DNA of 64,000 nucleotides, taken from the NCBI RefSeq assembly GCF_001425665.1, contig NZ_LMCX01000002.1:248001-312000 (forward strand), given 5' to 3'. The position numbers and the translations under genes were made by a program. Of the stretch, positions 43,583-53,707 are shown piece by piece. Source of the stretch: Yonghaparkia sp. Root332 (GTDB lineage: Bacteria; Actinomycetota; Actinomycetes; Actinomycetales; Microbacteriaceae). Each line of letters opens with the position of its first letter. Position 1 is the stretch's first letter. Below the pieces are notes generated by a model. That model did not search any database. It saw only the letters and a list, made by a program, of their open reading frames with translations, and had not been told where the DNA came from.

Positions 43583-45012
43583 CCGTCCACGAGTTCCGCC
43601 TCCCCGATCTCGGCGAGGGCCTGACCGAGAGCGAGCTCGTCGAGTGGCACGTCGCCGTCGGCGACCGCGTGACGCTCAACCAAGTGCTCGCCGACGTCGA
43701 GACCGCGAAGGCGATCGTGCAGCTGCCCTCGCCGTTCGCGGGCATCGTCGCCGCCCTCCACGCCGAGCCGGGAACGACCGTCCAGGTCGGCGCGCCCATC
43801 GTCTCGATCGAGGTGGCGGCGGATGCTCCGCTCGCGTCGAGCGCGGCTGGCGGGTCGCCCGTCGCCGAGGCGACGCCGGCGCCGGCCGCGCCGAGCGCTC
43901 CCGCTCCCGCCGCCGAGGTCGTCGAGCCGGATGCGCCCGCCGAGCCCGCCGCCGAGCGCCAATCGGTGCTCGTCGGCTACGGCCCCGCCGTCGAGACGGG
44001 GCGACGCCCGAAGCGCAAGTCGCGAAGCCTGCCCGAGCGGCCGGCCGATCGTCCGTCCAGCGGTGGCCCGGGCGGGGGAGCCGCGCGCGGTCCGGGAGCG
44101 ACTCGCGGCGCCGCGCTCGCCACGCCGCCCGTGCGCAAGCTCGCGCACGACCTGGGCGTCGACCTCTCCGAGGTCGACGGCACCGGCGACAACGGTCAGG
44201 TCACGCGCGCCGACGTCACCCGGTTCGCCGAGAGCGGTCGTGCCGCGGCATCCGCGCCGCCGGCCGCGACGGGCGCGACCGGGGCGGCCGGCGCTCGCTC
44301 GTCCTACCTCGCCGCCGACCGCCCCGCCGAGGTGCGCCACCCGATCAAGGGCGTGCGCAAGGCGACGGCCGAGGCGATGGTGCGCAGCGCGTTCACCGCG
44401 CCGCACGTCACCGAGTTCCTGACCGTCGACGTGACCGCCGCGAGCGAGCTCGTGGCACGGCTCAAGGCGCGCGGCCAGAGCGCGTCGATGCTCGCGCTCG
44501 TGAGCAGGGCGCTGTGCATCGCCGTCGGGCGCAATCCGAGCCTCAACTCGCGGTGGGACGAGGCGGCGAACGAGATCGTCGAGCTGCGCGACATCCACCT
44601 CGGCATCGCGGTGGCGACGCCGCGCGGGCTGCTCGTGCCGAGCATCCCGACCGCGCAGTCGATGACGGTGCCGCAGCTGGCCGACGCGATCCGCGAGCTG
44701 GCAGGGACCGCGCGCGACGGTCGCACGCCGCCGTCGTCGCTCAGCGGTGGCACGATCACGATCACCAACATCGGCGTCTTCGGCGTCGACGCGGGCACGC
44801 CGATCATCGTTCCGGGCGAGGCGGCCATCCTCGCGATGGGAGCCGTGCGGCGCATGCCGTGGGAGTTCGAGGGCTGCATCGCGCTGCGCGACGTCATGAC
44901 GCTGAGCGTGTCGTTCGACCACCGCATGGTCGACGGCGAGCAGGGGTCGCGGTTCCTGACCGACATCGGCGGGATCCTCCACGACCCGGCGAGCGTGCTC
45001 GCGCTCGTCTAG
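43579..45012 (+). CDS. bkdC: branched-chain 2-oxoacid dehydrogenase E2 (dihydrolipoyl acyltransferase)
   Basis: 477 residues: one lipoyl domain (1-80; DVETAKAIVQLPSP with lipoyl Lys44), an Ala/Pro-rich linker with basic stretch, a peripheral-subunit-binding domain (PPVRKLAHDLGVDLSEVDGT, about 178-215), a second linker, and the catalytic domain ending in SFDHRMVDGEQGS (HxxxD). It passes the acyl group to CoA. An ATG at 43567 would add four residues. E3 (lipoamide dehydrogenase) is not in the window. A large palindromic repeat follows the stop. Confidence 0.95.
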   Translation: MTVHEFRLPDLGEGLTESELVEWHVAVGDRVTLNQVLADVETAKAIVQLPSPFAGIVAALHAEPGTTVQVGAPIVSIEVAADAPLASSAAGGSPVAEATPAPAAPSAPAPAAEVVEPDAPAEPAAERQSVLVGYGPAVETGRRPKRKSRSLPERPADRPSSGGPGGGAARGPGATRGAALATPPVRKLAHDLGVDLSEVDGTGDNGQVTRADVTRFAESGRAAASAPPAATGATGAAGARSSYLAADRPAEVRHPIKGVRKATAEAMVRSAFTAPHVTEFLTVDVTAASELVARLKARGQSASMLALVSRALCIAVGRNPSLNSRWDEAANEIVELRDIHLGIAVATPRGLLVPSIPTAQSMTVPQLADAIRELAGTARDGRTPPSSLSGGTITITNIGVFGVDAGTPIIVPGEAAILAMGAVRRMPWEFEGCIALRDVMTLSVSFDHRMVDGEQGSRFLTDIGGILHDPASVLALV

Positions 45013-45031
45013 CCTGGCGAAGGCCCCGCCC

Positions 45032-45093
45032 TTGTGCCCGAAAGTCGCAGTGGGGCCCGAACTTTCGGGCTCACGTGCGACTTTCGGGCACAA
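45032..45093. repeat. 62-base REP-like palindrome between convergent genes
   Basis: Outer arms TTGTGCCCGAAAGTCGCA (45032-45049) and TGCGACTTTCGGGCACAA (45076-45093) are perfect inverted copies of 18 bases. The middle folds again (GTGGGGCCCGA/TCGGGCTCAC around ACTT). The word CCCGAA-GT occurs repeatedly inside. It could act as a two-way terminator for bkdC and the TetR gene; structure is that of a dispersed intergenic repeat. Confidence 0.75.
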
Positions 45094-45139
45094 ACGTGAG
45101 GGAGTCGACGGCCGGGCGTGCCGCTACCCCAACGCGCGG

Positions 45140-45742
45140 CTACGCCGTGAGCGCCGCCAGCGCCATCGACTCGAGGATGCTCCGCGCGGCCCGCGCCCCG
45201 ACGCGCGAGCTGTGCGGCGTCGAGTTGATGAGCCCGAAGCACGCGTGCGCGCGGGTGCGCAGCGCGGGCCGCGCATCCGTCGGTCGCAGCCGCGCGAGCA
45301 CGTCGACCCACAGCTCGACGTACTCGCGCTGCAGCGCCCGCACGGTGTGGCGGTCGTCGTCGGCGAGCGAGTCGAGGTCGTGATCCTGCACGCGGATGAC
45401 GTCGGCGTTGGCGAGGGCGAAGTCGACGTGGAAGGCGACGAGGTCGGCGAGGGCGCCGGCGTCCGACGCGGCGTCGGTGACGACCGCCCGCCCGCCCGCG
45501 AGCAGGCCCTCGCTCGCGTCGACGAGGATCGCCGCGAGCACGGCCTGCTTGCTTGCGAAGTGCTTGTAGACCGCGGGTCCGCTCACTCCGACGGCGGCGC
45601 CGAGGTCGTCGAGCGACACGCGGGGGAACCCGCGCTCGGCGAAGAGCTGCGCAGCCGCGCGCAGCAGGGCCGCCCGCCGCTCCGCCTTCGCCCGGTCGCG
45701 CGCGGTCGCGGCGTCGGCGGGGACATCCGTCGCGGAGGACAT
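45140..45742 (-). CDS. TetR family regulator of the leucine degradation operon (BkaR-like)
   Basis: 200 residues. HTH: RRAALLRAAAQLFAERGFPR, then VSLDDLGAAVGVSGPAVYKH and FASKQAVLAAILV. C-terminal ligand domain of the TetR_C_33 type. It is divergent from accD1 and the intergenic region holds two GGTTAG-type operators, so it should repress the operon and itself. In M. tuberculosis the TetR regulator Rv2506 (BkaR) stands in the same neighbourhood. The ligand is probably an acyl-CoA of the pathway. Confidence 0.9.
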   Translation of the reverse strand: MSSATDVPADAATARDRAKAERRAALLRAAAQLFAERGFPRVSLDDLGAAVGVSGPAVYKHFASKQAVLAAILVDASEGLLAGGRAVVTDAASDAGALADLVAFHVDFALANADVIRVQDHDLDSLADDDRHTVRALQREYVELWVDVLARLRPTDARPALRTRAHACFGLINSTPHSSRVGARAARSILESMALAALTA

Positions 45743-45762
45743 GCCGCCAGTCTAGACATTCC

Positions 45763-45780
45763 GGTTAGCCGTGACTAACC
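45763..45780. promoter_or_regulatory. TetR operator 1 of the leucine operon
   Basis: GGTTAG-CCGTGA-CTAACC, perfect 6-base arms with a 6-base spacer, 20 bases upstream of the tetR start on the minus strand. Confidence 0.7.
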
Positions 45781-45786
45781 TGAATC

Positions 45787-45804
45787 GGTGAGCGTCGACT
45801 AACC
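45787..45804. promoter_or_regulatory. TetR operator 2 of the leucine operon
   Basis: GGTGAG-CGTCGA-CTAACC has the same arrangement with one changed base in the left arm and lies 24 bp from site 1 centre to centre, on the accD1 side. Confidence 0.65.
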
Positions 45805-45867
45805 GAAGCGACGCTCGCATCCGCACCGCACCGGGGCCACGAGCCGCCGACGAGAGGGGAGCGGTCG

Positions 45868-47448
45868 ATGACGACCGGTACCGCGACCAGCAGCACGAAC
45901 GCCGCCGCGATGCGCGCCCTCGTCGACGACCTGAAGCAGCGCCTCGCCACCGCAGCCCTCGGCGGCCCCGAGCGCAGCCGCGAGCGGCACGTCGCCCGGG
46001 GCAAGCTCCTGCCGCGCGAGCGCATCGACGCGCTGCTCGACGACGGCAGCCCCTTCCTCGAGCTCGCCCCGCTCGCGGCGACCGGGCTCTACGACGACGA
46101 GGCGCCCGCCGCGGGCGTCATCGCGGGCATCGGGCTCGTGCACGGCCGCCACGTGCTCGTCATCAGCAACGACGCGACCGTCAAGGGCGGCACGTACTTC
46201 CCGATGACCGTGAAGAAGCACCTGCGGGCGCAGGAGGTCGCGCTCGAGAACCGCCTGCCGTGCGTGTACCTCGTCGATTCGGGCGGCGCGTTCCTGCCGC
46301 TGCAGGCCGAGGTCTTCCCCGACCGCGACCACTTCGGTCGCATCTTCTACAACCAGGCGCGGATGTCCGCGGCGGGCATCCCGCAGATCGCCTCCGTCAT
46401 GGGGTCGTGCACGGCCGGCGGCGCGTACGTGCCCGCGATGAGCGACGAGACCGTCATCGTGCGCAACCAGGGCACGATCTTCCTCGGCGGGCCGCCCCTT
46501 GTGAAGGCCGCGATCGGCGAGGTCGTGAGTGCGGAGGAGCTCGGCGGCGGCGACACGCACGCCCGCGTCTCGGGCGTCGTCGACCACCTCGCCGACGACG
46601 ACCGGCACGCGCTCGAGATCGTGCGCGACATCATCGCCACCGTGCCGCCGCCCGCGGCACCCGCGTGGGAGGTCGGCGAGAGCATCCCGCCCGATGTCGA
46701 CGAGGGCAGCCTCTACGACGTGATCCCGCCCGACGTGCAGACGCCGTACGACGTGCGCGAGGTCATCGCGCGGCTCGTCGACGGCGGCGGCAGCTGGCAC
46801 GAGTTCAAGCGCGAGTACGGCGAGACGCTCGTGACGGGCTTCGCGCGCATTCACGGCCACCCGGTCGGCATCGTCGCCAACAACGGCGTGCTGTTCAGCG
46901 AGTCGGCCGCGAAGGGGGCGCACTTCATCGAGCTGTGCGACCAGCGCGGCGTGCCGCTGCTGTTCCTGCAGAACATCTCGGGCTTCATGGTGGGTCGCGA
47001 CGCCGAGGCGGGAGGCATCGCCAAGCACGGCGCGAAGATGGTCACGGCGGTCGCGACGACGCGCGTGCCGAAGCTCACGGTGGTCATCGGCGGCTCGTTC
47101 GGCGCTGGCAACTACTCGATGTGCGGCCGGGCCTACTCGCCGCGGTTCCTCTGGATGTGGCCCAACGCCCGCATCTCGGTCATGGGCGGGCCGCAGGCCG
47201 CCGCCGTGCTCGGCACCGTGCGGCGCGACCAGCTCGGCGACGCGTGGAGCACCGAGGAGCAGGAGGCCTTCGAGGCCCCGATCCGCGCCCAGTACGAGGT
47301 CGAGGGAAGTCCGTACTTCTCGACCGGCCGCCTGTGGGACGACGGCATCATCGACCCCGCCGACACCCGCACGGTGCTCGGTCTCGCCCTCGACGTCTGC
47401 AGCCGCGCGCCGCTGCCCGACCCGGCCTTCGGCCTCTTCCGGATGTGA
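45868..47448 (+). CDS. accD1: methylcrotonyl-CoA carboxylase beta (carboxyltransferase) subunit
   Basis: 526 residues of the biotin carboxyltransferase fold: N-half with [20 protein letters not shown] and [37 protein letters not shown] (oxyanion hole), C-half with [20 protein letters not shown] and [20 protein letters not shown]. The GGAFLPLQ and NISGFMVG features and gene order match AccD1 (Rv2502c), the methylcrotonyl-CoA carboxylase beta subunit of M. tuberculosis. The regulator and operators lie upstream. Six bases separate it from accA1. Confidence 0.94.
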   Translation: MTTGTATSSTNAAAMRALVDDLKQRLATAALGGPERSRERHVARGKLLPRERIDALLDDGSPFLELAPLAATGLYDDEAPAAGVIAGIGLVHGRHVLVISNDATVKGGTYFPMTVKKHLRAQEVALENRLPCVYLVDSGGAFLPLQAEVFPDRDHFGRIFYNQARMSAAGIPQIASVMGSCTAGGAYVPAMSDETVIVRNQGTIFLGGPPLVKAAIGEVVSAEELGGGDTHARVSGVVDHLADDDRHALEIVRDIIATVPPPAAPAWEVGESIPPDVDEGSLYDVIPPDVQTPYDVREVIARLVDGGGSWHEFKREYGETLVTGFARIHGHPVGIVANNGVLFSESAAKGAHFIELCDQRGVPLLFLQNISGFMVGRDAEAGGIAKHGAKMVTAVATTRVPKLTVVIGGSFGAGNYSMCGRAYSPRFLWMWPNARISVMGGPQAAAVLGTVRRDQLGDAWSTEEQEAFEAPIRAQYEVEGSPYFSTGRLWDDGIIDPADTRTVLGLALDVCSRAPLPDPAFGLFRM

Positions 47449-47453
47449 GCGCG

Positions 47454-49648
<2,195 letters not shown>

Positions 49649-49652
<4 letters not shown>

Positions 49653-50797
49653 TCGACTTCGACGACGACCAGCTCGAGCTGCAGGCCATGGTCCGCGGGT
49701 TCGCGAACGAGGTCGTCGACCCCGCCGCGTACGAGGCCGACCGCACGAAGACGCTGCCGATGGAGGTCGTGCGGCAGATGGGCGAGATGGGGCTGTTCGG
49801 GCTGCCGTTCCCCGAGGAGTACGGCGGGCAGGGCGGCACCTACGTCGAGCTGTGCCTCGCGATCGAGGAGCTCGCGCGCGTCGACCAGTCGATCGCCGTG
49901 ACCCTCGAGGCCGGGGTCGGGCTCGGGGCGATGCCGATCTTCCGCAGCGGCACCGAGGAGCAGAAGCAGCAGTGGCTGCCGCGCCTCACCTCGGGCGAGG
50001 CGCTCGCGGGCTTCGGGCTCACCGAGGCCGAGGCGGGCTCGGACGCGGGCGCGACCCGCACCACGGCCCGGCTCGAGGGCGGCGAGTGGGTCATCGACGG
50101 GTCGAAGCAGTTCATCACCAACTCGGGCACGCCCATCACCGAGCTCGTGACGGTCACCGCGGTGACGGGTCGTGACGAGAGCGGCAAGGCCGAGCTGAGC
50201 GCGATCCTCGTGCCGACGGGCACGCCCGGCTTCACGGTCGAGCCCGCCTACGACAAGGTCGGCTGGCACGCCTCCGACACGCACCCTCTGACGTTCCAGG
50301 GCGCGCGCGTGCCGGAGGCGAACCTCCTGGGGGAGCGGGGCCGGGGGTTCGCGAACTTCATCCAGACGCTCGACGAGGGGCGCGTCGCGTTCGCCGCGCT
50401 CGGCACGGGCGCCGCGCAGGGCTGCCTCGACGAGTCGATCGCCTACGCCAAGAGCCGGAAGGTCTTCGGCCGCCCGATCGGCGCGAACCAGCACATCGCC
50501 TTCACGCTCGCGCGCATGGAGGCCCGCGTGCACCAGGCGCGGCTCGCGACGTACGACGCGGCGTTCCGGCTCGTGGCGGGCAAGCCGTTCAAGAAGCAGG
50601 CGAGCATCGCCAAGATGGTGGCGAGCGAGGCGGCGATGGACAACGCCCGCGACGCGACCCAGATCTTCGGAGGCTACGGATTCATGAACGAGTACCGCGT
50701 CGCCCGCCACTACCGCGACTCGAAGGTCATCGAGATCGGCGAGGGCACGACCGAGGTGCAGCTCATGATCATCGCGCGCGAGCTGGGTTTCTCATGA
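49649..50797 (+). CDS. acyl-CoA dehydrogenase, likely isovaleryl-CoA dehydrogenase (FadE19-like)
   Basis: 382 residues. FAD-binding and substrate motifs GFGLTEAEAGSDAGATRTTA and GSKQFITNSGTP, then KSRKVFGRPIGANQHIAFTL and QIFGGYGFMNEYRVARHYRD; the C-terminal IGEGTTEVQ carries the Glu used as base by the short-chain enzymes. It would convert isovaleryl-CoA to methylcrotonyl-CoA, the step before the carboxylase. Position matches FadE19 (Rv2500c). Exact acyl preference is inferred from context. Confidence 0.92.
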
Positions 50798-51303
50798 GCA
50801 CCGATGCGCCGGGCGAGGGCGAGGGCGAGGGCCGCCGCATCGTGCAGCGCGGCCTCTGGTTCGAGGAGTTCGAGGTCGGCGCGACCTACGTCCACGCCCC
50901 GGGGCGCACGCTCACCGAGGCCGACAACGTTCTCTTCACGACGCTGACGATGAACACGCAGTCGCTGCACCTCGACGCGGCGTGGTCGGCCGGGCAGCTC
51001 TTCGGCGAGCGGCTGGTCAACTCGATGCTCACGCTCTCGACCCTCGTCGGGGCATCCGTCGCCCAGCTCACGCAGGGCACGATCGTCGCCAACCTCGGAT
51101 TCACCGAGGTGGCCTTCCCGCACCCGATGCGGCACGGCGACACCCTCTACTCCGAGACGCTCGTCGAGGCGAAGCGGCTCTCGGATTCGCGGCCCGGGCA
51201 GGGCATCGTGACGCTGCGCCACACGGGCCGCAACCAGGACGGCGTCGTCGTCGCGACCGCGACCCGCTCGACGCTCGTGTGGTGCGAGGGGCACGCGCCG
51301 TGA
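50794..51303 (+). CDS. MaoC-like hydratase
   Basis: 169 residues, hotdog fold. The hydratase motif usually reading DxNPxH is here NTQSLH (TMNTQSLHLDAAW), a variant of the mesaconyl/methylglutaconyl-CoA hydratase-like branch. VNSMLTLSTLVGASVAQLTQ and TEVAFPHPMRHGDTLYSET follow the family. By position it replaces an enoyl-CoA hydratase for 3-methylglutaconyl-CoA, like Rv2499c. ATGA overlap upstream and GTGA downstream. Confidence 0.88.
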   Translation: MSTDAPGEGEGEGRRIVQRGLWFEEFEVGATYVHAPGRTLTEADNVLFTTLTMNTQSLHLDAAWSAGQLFGERLVNSMLTLSTLVGASVAQLTQGTIVANLGFTEVAFPHPMRHGDTLYSETLVEAKRLSDSRPGQGIVTLRHTGRNQDGVVVATATRSTLVWCEGHAP

Positions 51304-52157
51304 CCTCGCCGGCTGGCGGTGCGGCGGGCTTCGTGCTCGGGCCCGCGATCCTGTTCGTGCCGGCCGACCGCCCCGAGCGCTTCGCGAAGGCGGCCGACCG
51401 CGCCGACGCGGTCATCATCGATCTCGAGGATGCCGTGGCGCCGGCCGACAAGGAGCGCGCGCGCGAGGCGCTGCGCGCCTCCGATCTCGACCCGACCCGC
51501 ACGATCGTGCGAGTCAACGCGCGCGGCACGGCCGACCACGCGCTCGACGTGGCGGCCGTCTCGGCGACCGGATACCGCATCCTGATGCTGCCGAAGGCCG
51601 AGCGCGCCGCGGACGTGGCAGCCCTCGCCGCCGACCTGCCGAGCTCGACCGGCAGCACGATCATCGCGCTCGTCGAGACCGCGGCAGGAGTGCTCGCGGC
51701 GGAGAAGCTCGCGGCCGAGCCGTCGGTCGTCGCGCTCATGTGGGGCGCGGAGGATCTGGTCGCGTCGCTCGGCGGCACCTCGAGCCGCGGCCCGGACGGT
51801 CGGTACCGCGATGTCGCACGGCACGCACGTGCGCGCGTGCTGCTCGCCGCGGGCGGCCACGGGAAGGCGGCGATCGACGCCGTGCACCTCGACATCGCCG
51901 ACCTCGCGGGGCTCGAGCTGGAGGCCCGCGACGCGGTCGCGCACGGCTTCGTGGCGACGGCGTGCATCCACCCCGGTCAGGTCGAGACGATCAGGGCCGC
52001 CTACCGGCCCTCGGCCGAAGAGGTCGCATGGGCACGCAGCCTTCTCGAGGCGGCGTCGGCCGCGGGGGCGACGGGGGTCTTCGCGCACGAGGGGCGCATG
52101 GTCGACGAGCCGGTGCTGCGCCATGCGCGCCGGGTGCTGCAGCGCGCAGGGGAGTAG
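51300..52157 (+). CDS. citE: HpcH/HpaI (CitE-like) beta-hydroxyacyl-CoA lyase
   Basis: 285 residues from GTG 51300. TIM-barrel motifs: FVPADRPERFAKAADRADAV, IIDLEDAVAPADK (metal Asp/Glu), MLPKAE, ALVETAAGVLAAE, MWGAEDLVASLGG and IHPGQVETI. The M. tuberculosis counterpart Rv2498c is known to cleave (R)-HMG-CoA and citramalyl-CoA, linking leucine and itaconate breakdown. It would complete leucine degradation here in place of a classical HMG-CoA lyase. No HMGL-type lyase is present in the window. Confidence 0.92.
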   Translation: MTSPAGGAAGFVLGPAILFVPADRPERFAKAADRADAVIIDLEDAVAPADKERAREALRASDLDPTRTIVRVNARGTADHALDVAAVSATGYRILMLPKAERAADVAALAADLPSSTGSTIIALVETAAGVLAAEKLAAEPSVVALMWGAEDLVASLGGTSSRGPDGRYRDVARHARARVLLAAGGHGKAAIDAVHLDIADLAGLELEARDAVAHGFVATACIHPGQVETIRAAYRPSAEEVAWARSLLEAASAAGATGVFAHEGRMVDEPVLRHARRVLQRAGE

Positions 52158-52159
52158 CC

Positions 52160-52573
52160 CTACTCCTCGAACGTGTTCACCATCGCGTAGGCCGCGCGCT
52201 CCATGTGGTCCCAGATCGCTTCCTCGTGCAGCGGCGGCAGCGCGAGCGAGTCGAGCGCGGCGCGCATGTGCGTGAGCCAGCGGTCACGGGCATCCGGGTT
52301 GACCGTGAAGGGCATGTGCCGCATGCGCAGCCGCGGGTGCCCGCGCTGCTCGCTGTACGTCGTCGGGCCGCCCCAGTACTGCTCGAGGAATGCGGTCAGG
52401 CGCCAGATCGCGCCTTCCATGTCGTCGTCGGGGTACATCGGGCGCAGCACCGGGTCCGACTCGATGCCCTCGTAGAACTTCCGGACCAGTCGGTCGAAGG
52501 TCGCGTGGCCGCCGACCTGCGCGAACATCGGGTCGGTCGGTCCGCCAGTGGGCCCGAGCGTGAGGTCGGCCAT
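52160..52573 (-). CDS. group II truncated haemoglobin (trHbO-type)
   Basis: 137 residues: GGHATFDRLVRKFYEGIESD, LRPMYPDDDMEGAIWRLTAF, LEQYWGGPTTYSEQRGHPRL and RMRHMPFTVNPDARDRWLTH. The YWGGP and RGHPRLRMRH segments with the proximal His identify the trHbO group (GlbO), implicated in oxygen or NO chemistry. Its ATG shares a base with the mscS stop, so it is co-transcribed with the channel gene. Confidence 0.93.
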   Translation of the reverse strand: MADLTLGPTGGPTDPMFAQVGGHATFDRLVRKFYEGIESDPVLRPMYPDDDMEGAIWRLTAFLEQYWGGPTTYSEQRGHPRLRMRHMPFTVNPDARDRWLTHMRAALDSLALPPLHEEAIWDHMERAAYAMVNTFEE

Positions 52574-53592
52574 CAGTCGGCCGCCTTTCCCGGCGACGCG
52601 CCGCCCGCCCCAGTAGGGTCCGCCGCCGCCCCCCGCGACAGGGGCTTCCCGGCCGGCTTCCGCGGCGCCTTCGCGTCGAGCCCGTCGAGCACGAGCCGGT
52701 TGAGCGCGGGCAGCGCCACGCCGAGCTCGTCGAGGGCGTCCTTCATGCGGCGGCGCAGCTCGCGCGCGATGTCGAACTGGTCGCCGGAGCGCACCTTCAC
52801 GACGAGCCGGATGACGAGCGCCTCGGCCGAGATCGACTCGATGCCCCACACCTCGGGCTTCTCGAGGATCTTCCGCTTCCAGCTCGGATCGTCGGCCATC
52901 GACTGCGCCGTGTCGAGCATCGTCTTCTCGACGGAGTCGATGTCGGCCGTGTACGGAGCGGGGATGTCGAGGATGACCCGCGCCCAGCCCTGCGACTTGT
53001 TGCCGACGTTCGTGATCTCGCCGTTGCGCACGTACCAGAGCGTGCCGTTGACGTCGCGCACCTGCGTGACGCGCACGCCGACCGTCTCGACGACGCCCGA
53101 GACGGGCCCCTGCGTCGTGACGAGGTCGACGATGTCGCCCACGCCGAGCTGGTCCTCGAAGACCATGAACAGCCCGTTGAGCATGTCCTTGACGACGTTC
53201 TGCGCGCCGAAGCCGAGCGCGGCGCCGAGGATTCCCGCGGAGGCGATGAGCGCCGTCACCGAGAACTGCAGCTCGCTCAGCACGAGCACGATCGCGATCG
53301 ACACGATCGACCACGTCACGAGGTTGTTGAGCACCGAGCCGATCGTGCGGGTGCGCTGCACGACGCGCACCGCCATGAGCGGCGAGGCGCTCAGCTCGAC
53401 CGTGTGCTCGACGGCCTGCGCCTTCTTGACGCCGTTGACGACGCGGTCGACCACGCGCCGGATCGACACCCGCAGCAGGGCCCGCAGCACGATCGCGCCG
53501 ACGATGACGCCGAGGATGCGCAGCGGAACGCGCCACGCCAGGTACCAGGCGTAGATGCCGTCGCCGAGGGTCGACCAGTCGAAGGAGTCCAT
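52573..53592 (-). CDS. MscS-type mechanosensitive ion channel
   Basis: 339 residues from ATG 53592. Three membrane helices, the pore-lining third containing SAGILGAALGFGAQNVVKDM, then DQLGVGDIVDLV and the beta domain ETVGVRVTQVRDVNGTLWYV, which are diagnostic of MscS. The C-terminal cytoplasmic region ends with a basic, Pro/Gly-rich tail. It protects against osmotic downshock. TAGGCT (53600-53605) is 7 bases before the ATG. Confidence 0.94.
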   Translation of the reverse strand: MDSFDWSTLGDGIYAWYLAWRVPLRILGVIVGAIVLRALLRVSIRRVVDRVVNGVKKAQAVEHTVELSASPLMAVRVVQRTRTIGSVLNNLVTWSIVSIAIVLVLSELQFSVTALIASAGILGAALGFGAQNVVKDMLNGLFMVFEDQLGVGDIVDLVTTQGPVSGVVETVGVRVTQVRDVNGTLWYVRNGEITNVGNKSQGWARVILDIPAPYTADIDSVEKTMLDTAQSMADDPSWKRKILEKPEVWGIESISAEALVIRLVVKVRSGDQFDIARELRRRMKDALDELGVALPALNRLVLDGLDAKAPRKPAGKPLSRGAAADPTGAGGASPGKAAD

Positions 53593-53630
53593 CGCCCCCA
53601 GCCTAGCCACGGGCTCAGCCCGGGAACGCC

Positions 53631-53660
53631 CGAGGGCCCCGTCGATCGACGAGGCCCTCG
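53631..53660 (-). terminator. hairpin downstream of pepN, distal
   Basis: CGAGGGCC (53631-53638) with GGCCCTCG (53653-53660), extended by a CGTCG/CGACG inner stem. It lies between pepN and mscS. Confidence 0.5.
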
Positions 53661-53671
53661 AGGTGCTCCGG

Positions 53672-53697
53672 CCGGGCATCCGTCGCAGGATGCCCGG
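53672..53697 (-). terminator. hairpin directly after pepN
   Basis: CCGGGCATCC (53672-53681) and GGATGCCCGG (53688-53697), a perfect 10-bp stem with a 6-base loop, 11 bases past the pepN stop. Confidence 0.65.
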
Positions 53698-53707
53698 GGT
53701 GAGGCGA

